This document shows, piece by piece, positions 56,813 to 64,000 of a stretch of DNA of 64,000 nucleotides. Within the stretch, counting starts at the first letter, position 1, and each line of letters opens with the position of its first letter. The stretch lies in assembly GCA_039090855.1 (NCBI GenBank), contig CM076999.1:111289072-111353071 (forward strand), given 5' to 3'. The notes below the pieces were generated by a model, which was not told where the DNA came from, searched no databases, and saw only the letters and a program-made list of their open reading frames with translations. Source of the DNA: Macrothele yani (lineage: Eukaryota; Arthropoda; Arachnida; Araneae; Macrothelidae). The position numbers were made by a program, and so were the translations under genes.

Positions 56813-57952
56813 GCAAGGAGGTTAGAATAATACTTCTGGAGATGCCCTGGTCTCTTAACCGTGAAGCCGCAATGGGTAGGAACAACGAGATAGACATCCT
56901 CCGTATATTGAAAAAAATAAAACATTTACATAGGTAGAAATTGTACCCAAAAAGCCTCAAAGTTGGTAACCCACAGTTAACCTCAGCTTCCCAGAGTAAA
57001 CATCATTCAGTTTTCACATTGAGTACGACTGTTTACAAAATATAAGAAATAAAAAGTCTTAAGATAACACAGATATTGAAATGGCTTAATCTGCTGGTTT
57101 AATCACCAGCTACACGGATTAGATGTTTTATTTTTTGTGTTTGATTAACTGAGCATTTACAGCTCAACCTTATTTTAAAATGCTTACTTGTGAAATGTAG
57201 TTCCACAATCCTTGTTCCTTTTATTCTTACAATCAAAAGCTGCGCAGTAATATGGCATTTTAAATATCAACAATGTGCTGATAATTGTGATTATTCACGA
57301 AACTGTAACACTAAATTTGTAATGAAGCATAACACGATCGGCGAACAGCTGAAAGAACCGAGGTGACTACTTGACACACGCAGAATTTGTACCTCATCAA
57401 AGATGGCGGGCTCTCCCCGCGTTGGCTTCAGCTGCCTCGGCAGAGAACCAATCACAGAAGCACTCTATGTATTTCTATCTCGTTGGGTAGGAATTTGCCT
57501 TTGTTTACATGATACCAATGTAATTTTATCTGTTTGTATTTTGGAATTGCGTGATTTTTGGTTGCAGAAACCGTGTTAATATCAAACCGGAATGAAGTAT
57601 ACTTCTTATAAGAGTGAAGTTTATAATTTTAACGTTATTTTTTTGTTGAGAATTCGCACCAATGTTCTTGTATTTCAATTTAAAAAAAAAAATGGGAAGG
57701 AGCCTCAAAATAATTAAAAATTTTATAAATTCAGCATTTTCACACACATTGGCAACAAGTTATGATGCGAAATTGGAAATATTTGCGACGAAAGAAGGCG
57801 ATTCGGCCAACATAAAATGCATCGCAATAGCTTTGAAAACCATCAGTTTTCCCACACTTTGCTAGCCAGGCCTCGCGGTTATAGGCTTCATCCAATGTGG
57901 TACTGCTTTATTAACAAGGGCATCTTCAGATATCTTATTCTAACCTCCTTGA
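56813..57952. promoter_or_regulatory. SINE-flanked region with a promoter-like cluster at 57400-57454
   Basis: AAGATGGCGG (57400-57409) matches the YY1 site, and aaccaatcac (about 57446-57455) contains a CCAAT box, with cgggctctccccgcg between. It lies about 1.5 kb upstream of the PKC start on the same strand and could mark an upstream first exon or another promoter. The rest of the interval holds no recognised gene. Confidence 0.3.
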
Positions 57953-58120
57953 TAAGCAGTCGCCCATCCTAAATTTAGGGCCACTGACTCCAGTGAAGGG
58001 GGAGAGCCAGTGCCGTACGACAAACACAACATCCATGCCTCACCGGGATTCGAACCAGGGATCTCAGACGAATGATCGGAAGTCATCGCTTAGACCATTG
58101 CGCCGCCAGCGCCAGAGCGG
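57953..58120 (-). mobile_element. tRNA-derived SINE, copy 6 (older)
   Basis: Minus orientation. 'cgcccatcctaaatttaggg' and 'ccgggattcgaacca' match the family, with many substitutions and no A-tail. Next to, and in the same orientation as, copy 7. Confidence 0.75.
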
Positions 58121-58132
58121 TGAGAGTAGTTT

Positions 58133-58326
58133 TTTTTTTTTTTTTTTTGATTGGAGGTTTAACGACCACCGTGAGCAACTCAATGGGCTATAAGCATTCG
58201 CCCGTCCCTAATTTAGGGTCACTGGTTCCAGGGAAGGGAGAGAGCCAGTGCCGTAAGACAAACACAACATCCATGCCTGACCGGGATTCGAACCCGGACC
58301 CCGTACGGACGAATGATCAGAGGCCA
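58133..58326 (-). mobile_element. tRNA-derived SINE, copy 7
   Basis: 11-bp TSD gagagtagttt (58122-58132, 58327-58337). Poly-T tail at left. Head truncated before box A ('gatcagaggcc' is the last family sequence). Confidence 0.9.
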
Positions 58327-58335
58327 GAGAGTAGT

Positions 58336-58442
58336 TTACTGGCGTCTATGTAACATTTCAGAAAACTTGAAAATTTCATTTCCCGAGGCAGGGCGATGTA
58401 ATTATTAATTTTTCTGTGATGTTACATGGAGACCAGTGAACG
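58336..58442. mobile_element. short foldback element
   Basis: The arms 'gtttactggcgtct' plus 'atgtaacatttcagaaaa' pair with 'tttttctgtgatgttacat' plus 'ggagaccagtgaac'. The left arm shares gaaaacttgaaaatttcat with the foldback at 19514-19777. The SINE copy 7 duplication overlaps its left edge. Confidence 0.55.
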
Positions 58443-58744
58443 ACAGGCAATTCAGTACACAATTCTGATTGCTTTGAATTATCTGAAAAAGTTACTTTCT
58501 GTTTCTGATTTTTTTTTCGTCGCTGGTGAAATGAAACAGGCTGTATTTGAACTTGATGGGCAATTTAGAAGAATATACATTATGTAATTTTCAAGACTTT
58601 TTACGTTGTCGAAGTTTTGCTTCAGGAAATATTTTATTTTGTTTCGATATGACGTCAGTTTTCTGTAGCGGATGCTAAACGGCTACAGAATTTAACTTTC
58701 TGGTGATTTTAAGTTGGCGGCCGGATTTGACTTAAATAGTTTAC

Positions 58745-58756
58745 TGCGCATGCGCA
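58745..58756. promoter_or_regulatory. NRF-1-type site upstream of PKC
   Basis: TGCGCATGCGCA, a perfect NRF-1 palindrome, 203 bp before the ATG. This motif is typical of TATA-less animal promoters. A 'ggcggccgga' block lies about 25 bp upstream of it. No TATA box was seen. Confidence 0.5.
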
Positions 58757-58958
58757 TGATTTGCAGGTCAAGGAGAACTGTGGGATACATCAATGTATTA
58801 ACTCAGAATAGGGATAATATTGAGTGGTCTTTAAATTATGTTTTGTGTTTTATTGTGTCGTTATGTATGTATGATTTTCTTAATGTAAGAATATTATGAA
58901 GGGAGAAGGTGTTCTATAACGGTAGAACGGTACAGCACTTCTAGAGTTGTGGCCAATA

Positions 58959-59306
58959 ATGCCGCACTTTACCGGAACATTGAAGCTTAAGGTTTGTGAA
59001 GCTGTGGACTTACGCCCGACAGAATTTGCAATCCGTCATAAACCACAGCCTATGCTGATTGATCCCTATGTGGCCGTTGATGTGGACGAGATCCACGTTG
59101 ATCGGTCCACAACAAAACAGAGGACATTCAAACCCGTCTGGAATGAACACTTTTCCACGGAACTGCACAATGCGCAAAACTTGGGACTCACCGTGTTTCA
59201 CGATGCCGCTATACCACCGGATGACTTCGTAGCCAACTGTAGTGTTTCATTTGATGAGCTTTTTAATTCATGTAAAGATTCAGGGAAACCAGAGGCCGAT
59301 TTATGG
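58959..59306 (+). CDS. novel protein kinase C (epsilon / Apl II / PKC98E type), first coding exon
   Basis: 116 codons encoding the N-terminal C2 domain of a calcium-independent PKC, which in the whole enzyme binds membranes and partners ahead of the C1 and kinase domains. Recognisable blocks: GTLKLKVCEAVDLRPTEFA, MLIDPYVAVDVDEIHVDRS, TKQRTFKPVWNEHFSTELHN, LTVFHDAAIPPDDFVANC, then DLW. The order and the 'HDA-I--DDFVANC' signature are diagnostic of epsilon-type PKCs. The start is the ATG at 58959 (A at -3), since family members begin M-x-x-F-x-G-x-L-K-x-K; nothing upstream in frame looks conserved. The frame stops being conserved at TTATGG|GTATGT, so the exon ends at 59306 in phase 0; the next exon should begin with a DLEP-like segment, which is outside the window. 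C1 and kinase exons are not seen. Confident on family; the exact orthologue name is not claimed. Confidence 0.93.
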
Positions 59307-59312
59307 GTATGT
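59307..59312 (+). other. 5' splice donor of PKC intron 1
   Basis: TGG|GTATGT directly after the conserved C2 sequence. Translating past it gives VCLHCLYYRSEV, which has no family resemblance. No acceptor joined to C1-type sequence occurs before 64000, so this intron exceeds 4.6 kb. Confidence 0.8.
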
Positions 59313-60185
59313 TTACACTGCCTTTATTACCGATCTGAAGTTCTTGTTTCCTATGCTACTATTTATTTAACTTAATTTACAGACACCATAGCATGGGCAG
59401 ATGAAGTGATGGCTTCATAGGCTAAATCATTTATACAGAATGCGTAGTGATCATACAAAATTCAAACTGTATCAGTGCTTCAAAGTTTCTGATACTGCCA
59501 GATATATTTTTAGCATCTTCAGTAATGACAATACCTTTCAGGCTGTTAGATTATGTTCAAGCTAGAAATATCGTCAGTAATCATCTGACAGTGAATTGCA
59601 TAACCCTTGTTTAACATGAGTTTCGTATGAAATGAACTCATTTTATATATTGTTTTTTTTTAATGACACAATTTTCCTAATATTAGTTCCTCATTTTGAG
59701 CAGTGTTAATTGTTGATGGAGAAAAACAGAACTAAATTGTATGTAAGCTTTACTGGCTCTGAAAACTAGGTACATTAATGAATTTGCTCATGTATTGAAG
59801 GATATTTATTGAGAAGTTTTTATGTTTTCAAAGACTGCAGCTGAGTTAACTTTAATAGAATGTGTGTATAGCGTACATTTAGCATGTATTTTTATACATT
59901 ATGATTGAAATGTTATTTATTATGGTTTAAATTAAAGGAAATAGATTGAATTCATTTACTGTTAGATAGTGAGAACAAATGTGTTTTTGTCTGTATGCCT
60001 CACAGGAGGAGTTTAACTATATTAAGCTGTAGAACAAATTTTCTTTCACAAAATTTATCCACATTTCTTCATAGGATTTCTCTCAGTAATGCAAATACAT
60101 GTAATCATACAATACAATTTGCCATGTGTGATAGAAAAGAGAGAGACAGTTTAGTTAAATTTTGAGACACTGTTAAAGTAATACA
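59313..60185. other. intronic, no recognised feature
   Basis: AT-rich sequence without repeats or frames of interest. Confidence 0.5.
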
Positions 60186-60997
60186 TCATATATATAAAAC
60201 ACAAAACGTCTGTTTGCCTGAAGCAGCAAAAACTCTCGAATGCTGAACTGTGGCAACGTGAAATTTGCATAGCTTATTAATACTGGAATTTCTAGGTCAA
60301 CACAACTATTTTAAGATGTCTATGTAGTTCCGTTCGCGAAGTTTTGAATGAATTAACAAGCCAATCAATAAAGTCAGTGTCGTTTGCTACGTCATCAATA
60401 AAGTCACGTGACTGCATTCATCGCCCCGGCACATCCACAGGTGTTTCTAGTCTGAGAACTGTGCATAAAAAAACGTAAAAACAAACTTTGCAAAATCTTA
60501 ATGAAACGGGATGAAATTTTTATCAACACTGTGAATTGGTAGTAAGAGAAGTCCCTCAAAATTTCACCGGAATCCGGTCAAAGCTTTTTAAAATAGGCAT
60601 GGAATTTTTAATTCATCGGTAAACAAAAATATACGCAGAAATGGTCAATAAAATTTTGACGGCTAATTTAAAAAGTTATTTACCAATTCAGGCGAAATTT
60701 CGAGGTCATGTTCCTATTAACGATTTATAGTGTTCATTAAAATTTCAGCAAGTTTCATAAAATATTCGCAAAGACACGTTTTTAACTTTTTTATCCCAGA
60801 GATTCGCCCTCAAAGACGTCTGAAACTGAAAGCTTATGATGCATTTGATCGTCAATAACAAATTGTTAACAGATTTTGTTCAGTCAGTGTTCTAATGCTG
60901 TGTCTCCTGGACGCGTATTAAATAATTCGTAACAGTTTTGGTCTGTTTGATTCTACAGATTCCGTACATACCGGGCAAAGCTGGGAAGTAAAGCTAG
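60186..60997 (+). mobile_element. Helitron-like non-autonomous element
   Basis: Begins A|TCATATATATAAAACACA with 'cgtctgtttgcctg' and ends 'ccgggcaaagctgggaag' then 'aaagCTAG|T'. A 5' TC, a GC-rich hairpin-forming segment near the 3' end, a CTRR terminus and an A|T insertion site are Helitron criteria, and these end sequences resemble common arthropod non-autonomous Helitrons. No coding capacity. Lies in PKC intron 1, sense orientation. Confidence 0.6.
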
Positions 60998-61780
60998 TAG
61001 TATTGTAAATAAGAATTTTTTTGGCTGTGCAAGCTTCATTCTTGAATTCAGTTATGGATGTTGATATGTGGCTTTAAATACACTGCTAATATTTTTGAAT
61101 GTGTAGTTTTTATCTATGAAAAAACGAGCATATTAATTTTTTTTTATTTGCCTCATTTTGTGATATTAAAATGTTTTGAATGTTTCTCTCAAACTCAGAG
61201 GTTTTTTTGGGTGTCAAGTGCTGAGTTATCTTTTGAATTTGGCCTACTTGTTAGTTCTGAAACTGGCTTACAGGTGGCAGCATGTGATCTTTCCACACAG
61301 GGCAATTTGTTCCACTAAGGAAGTGCTTTAATTCAGGGCAGATGTGGATGCAGAAATATACTTGGGGGGGGGGAGGCACTATGGAAGGTTTTTTTAGATA
61401 TATATTATACATATTGGCAGTGCTACTCCTACATGGCATTTCTTTGCAAGGTCTTTAAAACACTTTCACTTGCTCCAGGGATGTTAAATTGTTAAACACC
61501 TGAATGGGAGCAAGCAGTAGGTAAAAAATCGCAATAGTTTCAGTGCAATCAAATGCTAGCTTCCCGAAGAAATGAACTTTAGGCTTTTTTGAAACCAGCA
61601 CAGACTACGTCTGAATGAAATCCTTCAAAATAAAGCCCAAGCCCTTATATTCGGAGTTGGTTAATTTAATAATAATAAAAAAAAAAAAAATTAGTGGTCT
61701 CCACCTGACATATTCTCATACATTATAGTAAATAAACAACTGATTTCAGCCAAAACATAATGAACACATGGTTTAGTCAT
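60998..61780. other. intronic, no recognised feature
   Basis: AT-rich; a G-run at 61364-61373 and a poly-A tract near 61678-61690. Confidence 0.5.
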
Positions 61781-61792
61781 AAAATCGCTAAA

Positions 61793-62008
61793 GCCGCCCC
61801 GGTGGCGCAGTGGTCTAAGCGATGGCCTCTGATCATTCGTCCGTCTGGGGTCCGGGTTCGTATCCCGGTGAGGCATGGATGTTGTGTTTGTCTTACGGCA
61901 CTGGCTCTCTCCCTTCCCTGGAACCAGTGACCCTAAATTAGGGACGGGCGACTGCTTATAGCCCATTGAGTTGCTCACGGTGGTCGTTAAACCTCCGATC
62001 AAAAAAAA
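61793..62008 (+). mobile_element. tRNA-derived SINE, copy 8 (full length)
   Basis: 12-bp TSD aaaatcgctaaa (61781-61792, 62009-62020). Head gccgccccggtggcgcagtg; box B reads ggttcgtatcc (one substitution). In PKC intron 1, sense orientation. Confidence 0.92.
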
Positions 62009-62020
62009 AAAATCGCTAAA

Positions 62021-63519
62021 TACACAGTAACTGGAATTTCCCCCTCCCCTCCCCCTTTTTTTGTTTTTAATGTGGCCAACGGCTACAAAAAGAATAATTT
62101 TCGACTTCTTTTCATTGGTGATGAATTAACAAAACTCTATATCCATTGGAAATTAATGTAAAGAAAAGAAAGCAGTTCAGTTCTGATATTGGTTACTTTT
62201 TACGTACATGAATGAAAACTCCAATGAAGGACAGTAGACACACGGGCATACTAAGCAAGTGTGTGTTACAATCACACTTGTACAAAAATGAGGTGAAGAG
62301 ACAGAGAACTTAGTTTTTCTTTTAAAAAACTAAAAAACAAAGTTTCCCTAATGCCGTTTGAAGAACTGATAACTTCCTTTAAATGAGTACGTAATGTGAA
62401 ACCAAGTAAACAGTTTTTTCCTAATATTTGACGATTACCAAATTTTAACAGCTTGGAATTTTTACAATATTATTCATCTTTTGCTGCGAAAATTTTATAT
62501 CACCAGAATTCCCAAAAGCTATTAGAAAGTTTCTGTTTTTATGATAGTTCAGAATAGACTACTAATTACAATTTAGAGAAAATACAATTTAGAGATTTAT
62601 TAACTTTCATGAAAAAAACGAGTAAGTTTGAATTATGGATTCAGGATTCGTTCATTTAAATTTTTCACAGACTGTTTCTAGATGTTACAGACGTTAGACA
62701 ATATGACAATAGCAAAGAACTAACAAAAAATACCCCCATGCTTACCCCACCCACTGTCCCTGTCTTTCCTTTATCTTTTGCTCTCTCTATTCTATTCCCT
62801 TCTCTTTCTTTTTTTACTGAAGCTAAATCAATGTAATGTACATATTTTAAATCCAATTCTGTAGTGAGTTTAATTGTCAAATGTTTTTTTAGAAAAACTT
62901 AAAATAAAATATGCAACATTAATAACTTACGATCTTTGCTACCTTATACATAAAAACTTTGTTGGGGTGTAGGAGAAGCGGTAGCCCCCAGTTGCCCCCC
63001 TCCCACCCGCTGGATCTGCCACTGAATCAGGGTTGGGTTTTTGATGTCAAAAATTGGTTTTTAATGTGATGAACATCTACAACTGGTTTAAACAAGTAAT
63101 AAACTGACAAAAACTCATAACTAATAATGCTTTTAAATAATTTGTAGGCATTAATAGATGTACCAATAGTAAGAAACTTACTATTAGAAGAAATTACAAG
63201 CTGATGAAGCATGGCAAATAGAGTGGTAAATTTTTATTTTTTAAAATTTCTTATCTGTACAGAATCTATTTCATTGATCTAAAATTATGCAACTGCCAAT
63301 GAATTGCAGGACTAGTAGTCTGGTTCATTTTTACTTCGTAGCATCTCAAGTAATTAATTTTGCACATTTGCTGACTCCTAAGTGATTTCTGAGCTTAGAG
63401 TGTATAAATCCATTGTTAGAAAATACTCTTTGAACTGAAGTTGAGATGGCAGGACTTGACAGCAAAAGTATTGCCAGTTCAGCTAGCTTAGAGGCAGGCT
63501 CAGTTATAAAAGCCATTAC
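62021..63519. other. intronic, no recognised feature
   Basis: AT-rich, pyrimidine-rich near 62739-62815. No acceptor followed by conserved PKC sequence. Confidence 0.5.
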
Positions 63520-64000
63520 CAGGGCAAGATTTCATCTTTTTTGCTCACTAGCAAATTTTGCTAATGACCAAATAGTTTGCTAGCAAAACATTTGAATGAC
63601 TAGCAAGTAAAACTAAATCACATCATAACTTATTTTCTAATAAAGTTACACAGAAATTTAAATATGTGTATAAATATTTTGACTTACCTTTTTGAATAAT
63701 GAATAGAATCTTAGATAAGTTTAGTGACTATCTTTATTATTAATTTCTAACAAATTCTCATACCACATGAATATATTTCCCTGACATTCTAATTCAGATT
63801 TCTTCCCATATGGTTTACGCTCAGGGTGTCTGACTTTGCCATCATACCACTTTATAACTGCTGACCGTGGATTAAAAATCTCTTCTGTGGCCCTTCTACA
63901 GTATTTCAATTGTCATCAGAGCATTTAAAGTTTCAACAGACAAATTGTTTCTCCAATCCCCTTGTATTCTTTTTAAAAAACTGAATCCCACCTCACAACA
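63520..64000 (-). mobile_element. hAT element 3' part, runs off the window
   Basis: Terminus cagggcaaga at 63520, then the same ttgctagt/actagcaa-rich subterminal sequence as 5120-5937. On the minus strand from about 64000: DALMTIEI, then YCRRATEEIFNPRSAVIKWY (63909-63721 frame), homologous to the hAT C-terminal tail at 5460-5560. Same family as the copy at 5.1-5.9 kb but retaining more coding sequence. Confidence 0.6.

Noticed and set aside
59307..59375. Continuation of the PKC frame to the stop at 59375
   Set aside because: Conservation ends at a good GTATGT donor and the extra codons do not resemble the DLEP-containing continuation of the family.

Overview
This is an AT-rich animal nuclear sequence made almost entirely of transposable-element (TE) debris. 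It has animal-type superfamilies (mariner/Tc1, pogo, hAT, MULE, Penelope-like, BEL/Pao, Helitron-like), long dinucleotide microsatellites, a tRNA-derived SINE family and one spliced animal gene. Gene structure and the mariner types favour an arthropod (chelicerate-like is my guess), but the window cannot settle this. There are no prokaryotic operons, CRISPR arrays or rRNA.

Host gene: the only confident one is the first coding exon of a novel protein kinase C of the epsilon / Apl II / PKC98E type (58959-59306, + strand). It encodes an N-terminal C2 domain and ends at a GTATGT donor. A perfect NRF-1-type site lies about 200 bp upstream. From 59307 to the window end is intron, holding a Helitron-like element, a SINE and a hAT end.

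Layout. 1-2.5 kb: non-autonomous hAT-like element R1 split by a second hAT-like element. 4.1-7.4 kb: head-to-head LINE ends, a hAT with target duplication, a mariner, and a short copy of element E87. 9.8-14.5 kb: two pogo-like elements. 15.4-16.7 kb: diverged ~150-bp tandem repeat. 19.5-27.4 kb: foldback element, then a pair of diverged inverted arms, each invaded by its own transposon (mariner left, E87 with a 13-unit 87-bp array right), enclosing a hAT remnant with an N-terminal zinc finger. 30.4-31.7 kb: Tc1 element with only two nonsense codons. 34.0-39.0 kb: a mariner carrying a foldback insertion, then a second mariner whose helix-turn-helix coding segment is amplified to 16 units of ~122 bp. 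40.5-44.7 kb: hAT element whose 3' end is amplified to 7 units of ~212 bp, with R1 inserted in the array and a MULE inside R1. 44.8-50.7 kb: Penelope-like fragments, the larger one broken by two SINEs. 51.7-53.2 kb: BEL/Pao remnant broken by a SINE. 55.5-62.0 kb: SINE-rich flank and start of the PKC gene.

Most unusual theme: three unrelated TEs here (mariner, hAT, E87) have each had an internal segment tandemly amplified, and in two cases the source is recognisable transposase coding sequence. This looks like satellite DNA arising repeatedly from TE segments. Assignments come from reading translations, terminal repeats and target duplications by eye; no database search was possible.
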